Below the pieces are notes generated by a model. That model was not told the origin of the DNA. It ran no database searches and saw nothing but the letters and a program-made list of their open reading frames with translations. The translations under genes were made by a program, and so were the position numbers. Shown piece by piece: positions 54,330 through 62,385 of a DNA stretch of 64,000 bases. This DNA comes from Arthrobacter sp. 18067. GTDB taxonomy: Bacteria; Actinomycetota; Actinomycetes; Actinomycetales; Micrococcaceae. The stretch covers positions 124,001 to 188,000 of the forward strand of contig NZ_CACSJJ010000005.1 in assembly GCF_902706295.1 (NCBI RefSeq), in the 5' to 3' direction. The stretch's first letter is position 1; the number at the start of each line of letters is the position of its first letter.

Positions 54330-55678
54330 ACCAGGGAAAGGGAAATGTTCCAGCCAGTGCTGCAGCTGATCGGCGCGAAGCAATTCTGAGGGCCGCAGTC
54401 TCCCAAGGGCTGCTGCATCCGGAAGATGCCCTCGTTGCCGCCTTCATTGATTTGGACGGCGTTGCTGAGAACGTGGCCGCACTCCACCGTGAATTCTCCG
54501 ACATCCCTGATGTTCTGCACGCCTTTGCAGCGAAAGCCAATTGTCTCGTCCCAGCGCTGGCAGCGCTGAAGGACCTGGAGATGGGCTGCGAAGTGGCCAG
54601 CGAAGGCGAACTTGCCCAAGCTCTGGCTGCCGGTTTCCCTCCTGCACGGATCGTGTTCGATTCGCCCGCCAAAACCGTAAGGGAACTTCGTCAAGCTTTG
54701 TCCCTTGGCGTTGCAATCAACGCCGACAACTTCCAGGAACTGGATCGAATCTCCCAAATCCTGGAGCATTCTCCCTCAGCATCAACCATTGGCGTGCGCA
54801 TCAATCCGCAGGTCGGAGTCGGTGGCATCGAAGCCATGAGCACGGCTGGCGCAACGTCCAAATTCGGAATTGCGTTGAACGATGAGGGTAACCGTTCTCG
54901 CCTGCTCAACGCCTACAGGCAGTATCCGTGGCTTACCAGTGTGCATGCCCATGTCGGTTCACAGGGTTGCCCTTTGTCATTGATTACAGAGGGCATTTCA
55001 CGTGTTGTTGAGTTCGCGGATGAAGTCAATACCGTTGCGGGGCGGGATCGGATCTCGACCATCGACATCGGCGGCGGACTACCGGTCGACTTCGAAACAG
55101 ATGACCTGATTTCCCCGTTCGGGTCCTACGTCGAAGCGTTGCGGCACGAGGTGCCAGCACTGTTCAGCGGTCGATATTCCATAGTTACAGAGTTTGGCCG
55201 CACAATTATGGCCAAGTTCGGGTTCATCGCGGCGCACGTGGAATACACCAAGGAAGCCGGCGGCCAACAGATCGCCGTGACCCATGCAGGGGCGCAGGTG
55301 GCGATGCGCACGGTCTTCCTACCCGAGGTCTGGCCTGTTCGCGTTGTCGCACATGACGGCTACGGAGGGATCAAGGGCGGCGTCCTGGTCCCCCAGGATG
55401 TTGCCGGACCTTGCTGTTTCGCGGGTGATCTCGTGGCGAAGAACCGGCTCCTGCCTGTTCTCGAGCAAGGAGACATCGTGACGTTGTTGGACACTGGTTC
55501 CTACTACTTCTCAACACCGTTCAGCTACAACTCTCTGCCTGAGCCCGGCGTCTATGGAGCAACCGTTGAAGCAGACGGAACGGTGCGCTTCACCACGCTT
55601 CGCCTGCCCCAGACCATCGCGGACTTGTTGGAGCGCTCGGGGGCAAGCCAGCTTCCGGTTCCGGCTGTCCTGCCCTAA
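54326..55678 (+). CDS. LysA-like PLP enzyme (fold III decarboxylase family)
   Basis: A 450-residue alanine-racemase-fold PLP protein. The PLP lysine is Lys70 (FAAKANC). GCEVASEGELA (88-98), HAHVGSQG (207-214) and DIGGGLPV (247-254) follow the diaminopimelate/ornithine decarboxylase pattern. Two specificity positions depart from it: EPGR is EFGR (289-292), and the partner-loop motif C-E-S-G-D reads CCFAGD (363-368). The reaction is probably decarboxylation or racemisation of a different, perhaps D- or unusual, amino acid. I chose ATG at 54326 with GAGG eight bases upstream and ATGA coupling to the epimerase. A pdxS copy 540 bases downstream could supply its cofactor. Confidence 0.82.
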   Translation: MNQGKGNVPASAAADRREAILRAAVSQGLLHPEDALVAAFIDLDGVAENVAALHREFSDIPDVLHAFAAKANCLVPALAALKDLEMGCEVASEGELAQALAAGFPPARIVFDSPAKTVRELRQALSLGVAINADNFQELDRISQILEHSPSASTIGVRINPQVGVGGIEAMSTAGATSKFGIALNDEGNRSRLLNAYRQYPWLTSVHAHVGSQGCPLSLITEGISRVVEFADEVNTVAGRDRISTIDIGGGLPVDFETDDLISPFGSYVEALRHEVPALFSGRYSIVTEFGRTIMAKFGFIAAHVEYTKEAGGQQIAVTHAGAQVAMRTVFLPEVWPVRVVAHDGYGGIKGGVLVPQDVAGPCCFAGDLVAKNRLLPVLEQGDIVTLLDTGSYYFSTPFSYNSLPEPGVYGATVEADGTVRFTTLRLPQTIADLLERSGASQLPVPAVLP

Positions 55679-56220
55679 TTCGACGAAGACGGTAGCCGGG
55701 TTCCGGAGGTTCCATGCGTAGATACGTGAAGACCCCCAGAACCCGGCGGTGGCTCCATCTATAGTGGACAGCTGATGCTTTGCCAGCTGCAGCAGCTGCC
55801 GGTTTCCAACTGCCTCGATTGCCACCTAACGCCCCGAATTAGGGGCTCTCCCAGCTTTCAGCCGTCGGAGTGAAGGACCAAGGGCGTCGCAGGCTCCGCA
55901 GCGGCTCATGAGGTGGGAGATCGGTTCCGCCTTCATCAGGGTAGGGCCGCCGGCCACCGGCTGGAGTGCGTTCGAGAACTCCGCTGCTGGTTACCTCTAG
56001 CAACAGGTACCTGACACCGCTGGCCTTGCCCTCACTTGTGGGTAAGAGCTGCAGCGAGCTCGTCGCTGCCCCGGTTCGGTTGCCAAGGAACTCTCAATAG
56101 CCCCGTTTCTTTAAAATATCGCCTAAGACACCCTATTTCGGCGCCTGTTGCAGGAGCCGAGCTAGGCGACCTAGCTTGAAGGCGAAACGCCCGTCAATAG
56201 GCCACATCAAAGGAGTATCA
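55679..56220. other. Intergenic between the LysA-like gene and pdxS
   Basis: The first 70 bases hold a terminator-like repeat. The remaining 470 show no supported gene; small frames lack ribosome sites. The last 100 bases are AT-richer and lead into an AAAGGAG ribosome site for pdxS, so its own promoter should lie here. Confidence 0.5.
55695..55747 (+). terminator. Long-loop inverted repeat after the LysA-like gene
   Basis: GCCGGGTTC (55695-55703) and GAACCCGGC (55739-55747) are perfect arms, with further imperfect pairing inside (GG-GG with CC-CC). It lies 17 bases beyond the stop and probably terminates the importer 4 operon. Confidence 0.55.
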
Positions 56221-57132
56221 ATGCAGATCCCCAACACATCGGAGCGAGCAGCGTTCACGGGCAGCAGTCGCGTTAAGCGGGGCATGGCTGAGATGCTCAA
56301 GGGCGGCGTCATCATGGACGTCGTTAACGTCGAGCAGGCCCGCATCGCTGAGGACGCCGGTGCCGTCGCCGTCATGGCGCTCGAGCGTGTTCCGGCCGAT
56401 ATCCGCGCCCAGGGCGGCGTGTCCCGCATGTCAGATCCGGACATGATCGATGCGATCATCTCCGCCGTGTCCATCCCGGTGATGGCCAAAGCCAGGATCG
56501 GCCATTTCGTCGAAGCCCAGGTCCTGCAGTCCCTCGGTGTGGACTACATCGACGAGTCCGAGGTCCTGACCCCGGCCGACTACATCAACCACATCGACAA
56601 GTGGAACTTCACCGTTCCCTTCGTGTGTGGTGCCACCAACCTCGGTGAGGCGTTGCGCCGCATCAACGAGGGCGCGGCGATGATCCGTTCCAAGGGTGAA
56701 GCCGGTACCGGTGATGTTTCCAACGCCACCGGGCACATGCGCCAGATCCGTTCCGAGATCGCCAAGCTCGCCGCCCTGCCGGAGGATGAGCTCTACGTTG
56801 CGGCCAAGGAACTGCAGGCCCCGTACGAGCTGGTCAAGGAAATCGCTGCCACGGGCAAGCTCCCGGTGGTGTTGTTCACCGCCGGTGGCATCGCGACCCC
56901 GGCTGATGCTGCGATGATGATGCAGCTCGGCGCCGACGGCGTGTTCGTCGGTTCGGGTATCTTCAAGTCCGGCAACCCGGCAGAGCGTGCCGCCGCCGTC
57001 GTCAACGCCACCGCCTATTACGACGATCCCGATGTCATCGCCAAGGTCTCCCGCGGCCTCGGCGAAGCAATGGTCGGCATCAACGTCGACGACATCCCCC
57101 AGCCCCACCGCCTCGCAGAACGCGGCTGGTAA
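56221..57132 (+). CDS. pdxS: Pyridoxal 5'-phosphate synthase, PdxS subunit
   Basis: A 303-residue PdxS of normal length. PdxS condenses ribose 5-phosphate, glyceraldehyde 3-phosphate and ammonia to PLP in a dodecamer fed by the glutaminase PdxT. Catalytic Asp33 (GGVIMDVVN), Lys90 (MAKARIGH) and Lys158 ([10 protein letters not shown]) correspond to the Bacillus residues Asp24, Lys81 and Lys149, and the phosphate site [14 protein letters not shown] is intact. AAAGGAG precedes the ATG. No pdxT follows, the next gene being a GntR regulator, so glutaminase must come from elsewhere or ammonia is used directly. It shares a long, nearly identical DNA stretch with the degenerate copy at 11191. Confidence 0.93.
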   Translation: MQIPNTSERAAFTGSSRVKRGMAEMLKGGVIMDVVNVEQARIAEDAGAVAVMALERVPADIRAQGGVSRMSDPDMIDAIISAVSIPVMAKARIGHFVEAQVLQSLGVDYIDESEVLTPADYINHIDKWNFTVPFVCGATNLGEALRRINEGAAMIRSKGEAGTGDVSNATGHMRQIRSEIAKLAALPEDELYVAAKELQAPYELVKEIAATGKLPVVLFTAGGIATPADAAMMMQLGADGVFVGSGIFKSGNPAERAAAVVNATAYYDDPDVIAKVSRGLGEAMVGINVDDIPQPHRLAERGW

Positions 57133-57483
57133 TCCTGACGCAAATGCTCCGCTTGAGAAACCCAAGATTAAGAGACCGGGTTCATATGTATCTACACGAT
57201 ATTCCGTTGGTGTTTGGGTGGATCTGTTTGACGGGAGCTGTCAGCTCAAGCAAGGGAAAATTACAGCAGGTACCTTTGACGCTATTTCTTGGGTTCCGGG
57301 GGAGGAATTGGCACCCAGAATCGCAGGGCCCCCTTCCACCTCCGGGCTCGTCGTTCGCCGAACCGAGTTCTGAGCAGTTACTTCTACTCACGGTTGCTAA
57401 CGGGGTGCGCGGTTATTAATTGGACGAGAGTAGCAGAGCTACACGGGCGATCAGGCCGCAGCCAAATAGCCTTCGACGGAAAT
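57133..57483. other. AT-richer gap between pdxS and the GntR gene
   Basis: 351 bases with lower GC than the flanks and no supported gene. The frame of the GntR gene is open through most of it without a plausible start, and it probably holds the regulator's promoter. Confidence 0.45.
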
Positions 57484-58155
57484 GTGCTGAGCGCAAGTGC
57501 TAAGCGTCCTGGGCTTTCGTCCCAGATGACCCTCCAGGCCGCCGCTCAGATCCGCGGACTCATTATTGATCGGGTGCTGCTACCGGGCGAAAAGATTCTC
57601 CAGGTCGAGTTGGCAGAGCAGATTGGCGTCTCGCGAAGTCCACTTCGGGAAGCGCTGCGGACCCTCGAGGCCGAGGACTTGGTTACTTATGAAGCGAACC
57701 GCGGCTATGTTGTGGCCAGATTCGATGACGATGATCTTATTCAGATTCTCGGAATGAGGTCTTTGCTCGAGGGCGAGCTGCTCAGGACGGTGGTGCGTCC
57801 TACTGCCGACCAGCTTGTAGAGCTTGAACGAATTAATACCAATCTCAAGGTCGCATTGGAGGCTCAGGATGTGACCGAGATTGTCGAGCTTAACCGCAGC
57901 TTCCATTTTTCGATTTTTGAGTTGTCGCCTTTGAAAATGGTGCGGCGGGAGGTGCTCCGGCTTTGGCAGTTGTCGGAGGCGCATAGCGCAGCTTGGTGGC
58001 GGGGCGTGCCTGAGGTGGTCTCTCGTATCGTTTCTGAGCACGAGGCGATCATCGAGACGTTGCGTCGTTATGACGTTGAGGATCTTGTGGTGGTGTGTGA
58101 GGCGCATCGTGTGGGGGGTCATGGGCATTCTCGGAGTGGGATGTTTGTTTCCTGA
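57484..58155 (+). CDS. GntR-family regulator, FCD type
   Basis: A 223-residue regulator with an N-terminal GntR winged helix (residues about 18-80; LPGEKILQVELAEQIGVSRS then PLREALRTLEAEDLV) and a C-terminal FCD helical domain (about 85-215) with the metal/ligand-site Asp, His and Arg residues in EIVELNRSFHFSIFEL and SEHEAIIETL. The start is uncertain: GTG at 57484 gives the normal family length; ATG at 57526 is the alternative. It is upstream of and on the same strand as the acyl-CoA operon, whose promoter carries a palindrome suited to it. Confidence 0.87.
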   Translation: MLSASAKRPGLSSQMTLQAAAQIRGLIIDRVLLPGEKILQVELAEQIGVSRSPLREALRTLEAEDLVTYEANRGYVVARFDDDDLIQILGMRSLLEGELLRTVVRPTADQLVELERINTNLKVALEAQDVTEIVELNRSFHFSIFELSPLKMVRREVLRLWQLSEAHSAAWWRGVPEVVSRIVSEHEAIIETLRRYDVEDLVVVCEAHRVGGHGHSRSGMFVS

Positions 58156-58293
58156 TTTGTTGGTTTTTTGATTGTTCGTTGTTGTCGTTGGCGGGCAGGG
58201 GTTTGTCGGTGTGGTTGTTGCCGGTTTGCTCCTGGCCGCTTTCGTGTTGTTGGCCGGTTGTGGTGGGTCTGGCTGCTCTTTGATTGTTGTGTG

Positions 58294-58333
58294 TTGACGG
58301 TCTGTTGGCCCATCAGTATGCTCAAATGCATAC
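58294..58333 (+). promoter_or_regulatory. Promoter with operator for the acyl-CoA operon
   Basis: -35 TTGACG (58294-58299) and -10 TATGCT (58317-58322) are 17 bases apart, a good housekeeping-type promoter. The perfect palindrome GTATGC-6-GCATAC (58316-58333) covers the -10 and start site, the expected place for repression by the FCD-GntR protein encoded just upstream. The preceding 140 bases (58156-58293) are strikingly G+T-rich on this strand and hold no gene. Confidence 0.65.
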
Positions 58334-58366
58334 AAAACTGTGGTCAAAATGAGGTGGTGGTGTTCC

Positions 58367-59221
58367 GTGGCGGTATCCGGTCCGAAGGTCACGTCCCTGG
58401 AAGCTTTTGAGGCTTCCTTGGGTGGGGTCAGGAGTGTCGCTCTGGGCGGGATGCTGCTGGAGAACCGGCCCAGCGCGCTCGTGCGGGCTCTGCTGCGGTC
58501 CGGGGTGAGCGGGCTTTTCCTGACGTCCGCGCCGGCCGCGTCGTGGGATGCGGATGTCCTGATCGGGGCCGGACGGGTCAGCCGTGTCCGTATCCCGCAT
58601 ATCTCGCTGGCCGGGATCGGGCTGGCTCCCGCGGCCCGGCACGCCGAGGGGTCGGCCGGGGTCGAGTATGAGCCGTGTGACGAGGCATTGCTGCTTGGCG
58701 GTTTCCTGGCGGCCAACCATCGGGCGCCGGTGCAGCCGCTGGATCATCTTGGCGTGAACGACCTCGTCGAGGGGAACCCGCTGGTCAGAGAGGTCGGGGG
58801 TTTCCGGGGCGTCGGGCCGCTGACGGTCGATGTTGCGTTCCTCCACGCTCCCGTGGGTGACCCGGCCGGTAACCTTGTTCACGCAGGCAGCCGGTGGGCT
58901 GACGTGCTCATCGCCCGGGCCGCCAAACGCGTCGTGGTCCAGGTCGACCGGCTCGTTCCCCGCGCCGAGCAGGTCGGAACGGTGTCCATCCCGGGGTACC
59001 TTGTCGATGAGATCGTGGAGGTCCCTTTCGGCGCCCATCCCCTCGGCAGCGTGGGAGGCTACGTCGCGGACCTGGACCATCTGGGCCGGTACGCCGAGCA
59101 GGTCCGTGCCGGGGGTTTCGCGGAGTATCTCGCGGATAACTGTCAGATCAGCCATGAGGACTACTTGGACCGGGTCGGAGACACTGTCCTGGCCGGACTT
59201 GTCGCGGAGGCGGCGGCATGA
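58367..59221 (+). CDS. CoA-transferase family I subunit A (glutaconate CoA-transferase/IpdA-like)
   Basis: A 284-residue alpha subunit of a two-subunit family I CoA-transferase-like enzyme. VALGGMLLENRPSALVRALL, YLVDEIVEVPFGAHP and the acidic SHEDYLDRVG region match the glutaconate CoA-transferase/IpdA group. I chose GTG at 58367 because GAGG lies upstream; ATG 58349 and GTG 58340 are alternatives. It is coupled by ATGA to subunit B. It would move CoA between acids or hydrolyse a ring CoA thioester, depending on subunit B. Confidence 0.83.
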   Translation: MAVSGPKVTSLEAFEASLGGVRSVALGGMLLENRPSALVRALLRSGVSGLFLTSAPAASWDADVLIGAGRVSRVRIPHISLAGIGLAPAARHAEGSAGVEYEPCDEALLLGGFLAANHRAPVQPLDHLGVNDLVEGNPLVREVGGFRGVGPLTVDVAFLHAPVGDPAGNLVHAGSRWADVLIARAAKRVVVQVDRLVPRAEQVGTVSIPGYLVDEIVEVPFGAHPLGSVGGYVADLDHLGRYAEQVRAGGFAEYLADNCQISHEDYLDRVGDTVLAGLVAEAAA

Positions 59222-59964
59222 GCGCAACGATCCAGGAGCAGATGGCGATTGCGATGTCCCGCGAGCTGCGGGACAACGAAGTCGTCTTGACCGGGGCGGC
59301 CTCGGCGGTGCCCCTTGCCGCGAGCTTGCTGGCGCAGCGTTCCCACGCCCCGGGCCTGACCGTGCTCGGCGCTGGCGTTTACATCAACCCGCAACGGCTC
59401 GTTCCTGAGTTCTCCGCGGGATGGGACTGCAGACCGACCGCGGTCGGTGACCTCGGCGACGTCTTCGCGATCACTGAGCTCGGCATCGACGTCATGTTCT
59501 ACGGCGGGATGCAGATCGATGAATTCGGTTGCGTCAACGTCCACGAAGTCGCCACGCCCAAGGGTCCTCTGCGCGGACCGGGGATGGCAAACACGATGCT
59601 CGGACACACCGCGAAGCGCACCATTCTCTTCACTTCACGCCATGAGCCGCGCACGCTCGTCTCGGCCGTCGATTTCGCCTCGGTCATCGGCCACGCCCGG
59701 CGTGGCCGGACCAGGTCCGAACTCGGGCTGCCCAACGGCGGCCCGGCAGCGCTGTTCACCCCTGCGGTGCTCATGCGCCCGAACGCAGAAGGTGCTTTCC
59801 GTCCGGACCTCACGTTCGATGACCGGCCGTGGCAAGAGGTCCTCGCGGGGACGGGGTGGGCGATCGACGAGCAGCGCCCGCCACGGTTCTACCCCACTGA
59901 AGAGGAACTGACGCTGCTGCGCTCCTCTGTTGATCCGGACGGCCTGCTCCGTGCTCAAGGCTGA
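59218..59964 (+). CDS. CoA-transferase family I subunit B (glutaconate CoA-transferase/IpdB-like)
   Basis: A 248-residue beta subunit. The fold landmarks VVLTGAASAVPLAASLLA, MFYGGMQIDEFGCVN and the tail FYPTEEELTLLRSSVDPDGLL are typical. In true transferases a catalytic Glu (E-x-G) follows the strand that here reads TVLGAGVYINP, where Gly/Ala stand instead. That loss is shared by IpdB, the subunit of a ring-opening hydrolase of steroid degradation, so hydrolase-type chemistry is possible. The operon context (acyl-CoA dehydrogenase, SDR, CaiB) shows an acyl-CoA catabolic route; the substrate is unknown. Confidence 0.82.
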   Translation: MSATIQEQMAIAMSRELRDNEVVLTGAASAVPLAASLLAQRSHAPGLTVLGAGVYINPQRLVPEFSAGWDCRPTAVGDLGDVFAITELGIDVMFYGGMQIDEFGCVNVHEVATPKGPLRGPGMANTMLGHTAKRTILFTSRHEPRTLVSAVDFASVIGHARRGRTRSELGLPNGGPAALFTPAVLMRPNAEGAFRPDLTFDDRPWQEVLAGTGWAIDEQRPPRFYPTEEELTLLRSSVDPDGLLRAQG

Positions 59965-60015
59965 GACGTTGCCGGCAACATGCCCCCCATCTGATACAAC
60001 CAAGGAAGGCCCACG

Positions 60016-62265
60016 ATGGTCACCGCTCGAAAACTCGGCTTCCCTCCTGTCGATCTGAGCGAGCACGAGCGCGACCTGGTCCGTTCGGTCCGCTCGTTTG
60101 CCCGCGCACGCAAGTTTCCCCCGTCCTCGGCGAGCCCGACCCGGGGAGGGTTCAGCCGGGAGTTCAGTGCCGAGCTCGCCGAGCAGGGCTGGGTCGGGAT
60201 GACGATCCCTCTGCAGTACGGAGGCACGGAACGGACCACCGTCGAGCGGATACTTGTCGTCTCCGAGCTGCTCGCAGCCGGGGCCCCACTCGGCGCGCAC
60301 TGGACAGCGGACCGCCAGACGGCACCGAGCCTGCTCATCAACGGCCCCGAGTCGCTGCGCCAGCTGCTCCTGCCGCAGATCGCGGCCGGACGCTGTCTGA
60401 TCGCGGGCGGATTCAGCGAACCCGACTCCGGATCCGACCTCGCGTCCGTGCGAACCAGGGCCCGTCGCGTCGAGGGAGGGTGGCGGATCACCGGACGTAA
60501 GATCTGGACGACCGACGCGGACCAAGCCGACTACATCGAGGTCCTTTGCCGCACCAGCGACGGTGAGCGCAAGCATGAAGGACTGAGCCTCATTGTCGTT
60601 CCCATGGACACCCCGGGCCTTGAGGTCCACCCGATCGAGGGGATGGACGGTGAGCGGCACTTCAATGAGGTCATTCTCGAAGAGGTGTTCGCCCGTGACG
60701 ACTGGCTGATCGGCAGCCCCGGTGCGGGCTGGGAGCAGCTTACTGCCGAGCTTGCGCTGGAGCGGGCCGGGCCCGAGCGTTATCTCACGACGATGCCCTT
60801 GTTCGAGGCCTTCGTCGATTCCCGGGCGCTGGCGCCGAACCCGGGCCAGGATTGGGAGCTTATCGGTCGTGTGGTCTCGCAGCAGATCGGGCTTCGTGAG
60901 ATGACTTTGTCTATCGCCCGTCTCGTCGATGATGGCGGCTCGCCGGTGGCGGAGGCTGCCATGGCCAAGGACCTCGGGACCGAGCTTGAGCAGCTGCTTG
61001 TTGACGAGTTGTGGCCCTACCGGGCAGAGCCGCTCGCACCGGGCCCGGAGGGAACCCGGTTCCACGAGTTCCTTGACATCAACCGGCTACGGTCGCCCGT
61101 GTTCACCACCGCGGGCGGCACGAACGAGGTCCTCCGGTTGCTCGTGGGACGCCAGTTACGGGAGTGGTCCGACGGCCGGCGTTCCTGGGCTCTCTCATCC
61201 GATGTCGCAGCGACTGTTGCCACTGTCGCCGAGGATCTCCTTGAGCAGGGCACCGGTTCGGTGCCTCGCGATGCCGTCGACGCCCACTCGGTCGGGTTCG
61301 CTGGGCGGCTGGCGGGCGAGGGTTTCCTTGGCGTTGGCATTCCTGATGAGCTCGGGGGCGGCGGAGGAACGCTGGATGACATCCTGGACGTTATCGCCGC
61401 CGCGGCCTACAGCGGGGTGAGCCTGCCCGCTATCGAGGGCCCGCTGACCGCCGGTTGGCTCGCAGCTCAGGCCGGGATTGACCTTGACTGGCTCACCGAG
61501 CCGGCGGTCTTCGGCGGTGTCCTGGACTCAGCAGATCCCGCCGGGAATTCAGAGCTCTCCGGTTTGCCCCTGAACGGTCCCGGCGAGATTCCCTGGGCCC
61601 ACGAGGGCACCCCGGTGGTCTTTGTCAGCGGCGCAGACTCCGGCCCGGTCACCGTGACCGTTGTCCCCGCCGGGGCTCTGGCCGGGACAGCCGGCGCGAC
61701 GATTGCCGGGGAACCTGTGCTCAGGCAGGCACATCTGGCCGAGATGGCTGCCAGCCGTGTGGGCCGCATCGAGACTCCCGCGGCCGAGGTCATGCGAGAA
61801 CTGCAGCTCCGCGCGGCCCTCGGGCGGTCGGTTGCACTGGCCGCGGCGATCCAACGAACCGCAGAGCTGGGGATCAGCTACGCCTACCAGCGGGAACAGT
61901 TCGGCCAGCCGATCGCCCGTTTCCAGGCCGTCCAGACCCACCTCGTCCGGGTGGCGTGCGAAGCCCAGCGAGTTGCCGTCGCCGTCGACGCCGCGCGCAA
62001 GCGTGCTTCGACCGGAATCCTCGACGCCGCCACGACCATCGCCGCTGCCCGCGTCCTGACCGGGGACGCGGCCATCTCCGCGGCCCGCACGATCCATCAG
62101 GTCCACGGCGCCATCGGCGTCACGATGGAGTACCCGCTCCAACGGCTCAGCCGCCGCCTGTGGGCGTGGTCCCTCGAAGACGGCGGGACGGCATCCTGGG
62201 CGCGCGAACTGGGCCAGGAAGCCTGTGCCCGCGGCGTCTGGGGACTGATCACGGGCGCCGACTGA
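60016..62265 (+). CDS. Fused double-domain acyl-CoA dehydrogenase
   Basis: A 749-residue protein with two acyl-CoA dehydrogenase domains in tandem. Domain 1 (about 1-395) has GGFSEPDSGSDLASVRTRA, WTTDADQADYIEVLCR and TTAGGTNEVLRLLVGRQL, the FAD and substrate loops. Domain 2 (about 400-749) has REQFGQPIARFQAVQTHLVR and IHQVHGAIGVTMEYPLQRLS. Single-domain enzymes are about 380 residues, so this equals an alpha/beta pair fused into one chain, as in actinobacterial FadE heteromers. It would introduce an alpha,beta double bond into an acyl-CoA, passing electrons to ETF. Confidence 0.9.
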   Translation: MVTARKLGFPPVDLSEHERDLVRSVRSFARARKFPPSSASPTRGGFSREFSAELAEQGWVGMTIPLQYGGTERTTVERILVVSELLAAGAPLGAHWTADRQTAPSLLINGPESLRQLLLPQIAAGRCLIAGGFSEPDSGSDLASVRTRARRVEGGWRITGRKIWTTDADQADYIEVLCRTSDGERKHEGLSLIVVPMDTPGLEVHPIEGMDGERHFNEVILEEVFARDDWLIGSPGAGWEQLTAELALERAGPERYLTTMPLFEAFVDSRALAPNPGQDWELIGRVVSQQIGLREMTLSIARLVDDGGSPVAEAAMAKDLGTELEQLLVDELWPYRAEPLAPGPEGTRFHEFLDINRLRSPVFTTAGGTNEVLRLLVGRQLREWSDGRRSWALSSDVAATVATVAEDLLEQGTGSVPRDAVDAHSVGFAGRLAGEGFLGVGIPDELGGGGGTLDDILDVIAAAAYSGVSLPAIEGPLTAGWLAAQAGIDLDWLTEPAVFGGVLDSADPAGNSELSGLPLNGPGEIPWAHEGTPVVFVSGADSGPVTVTVVPAGALAGTAGATIAGEPVLRQAHLAEMAASRVGRIETPAAEVMRELQLRAALGRSVALAAAIQRTAELGISYAYQREQFGQPIARFQAVQTHLVRVACEAQRVAVAVDAARKRASTGILDAATTIAAARVLTGDAAISAARTIHQVHGAIGVTMEYPLQRLSRRLWAWSLEDGGTASWARELGQEACARGVWGLITGAD

Positions 62266-62385
62266 ACAGCGCAGGTGCTGGACGGTCCGGCCGATGACCT
62301 GCCCGTCCCGCCAGCGCCACCGGTAGCCCGAGGCGACCGGGGACAGGAACAACTCACTCATCTTTGACTAATGGAGGACAGATAC

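Noticed and set aside
55695..55747. Insertion-sequence end
   Set aside because: The repeat looks IS-like, but there is no second copy, no target duplication and no transposase nearby; a terminator is simpler.
57580..58716. 378-codon minus-strand frame rich in Pro/Thr/Asn
   Set aside because: It is antisense to the GntR and CoA-transferase genes; its odd composition comes from the G+T-rich tract, and it has no domain or ribosome site.
59635..61065. 476-codon minus-strand frame
   Set aside because: It lies opposite CoA-transferase B and the acyl-CoA dehydrogenase, both with clear family motifs; long antisense frames are expected at this GC content.
62266..62385. Minus-strand start (MSELFLSPVASGYRW) before the SDR gene
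   Set aside because: The frame runs into the antisense of the acyl-CoA dehydrogenase with shadow composition; too short outside it to support a gene.
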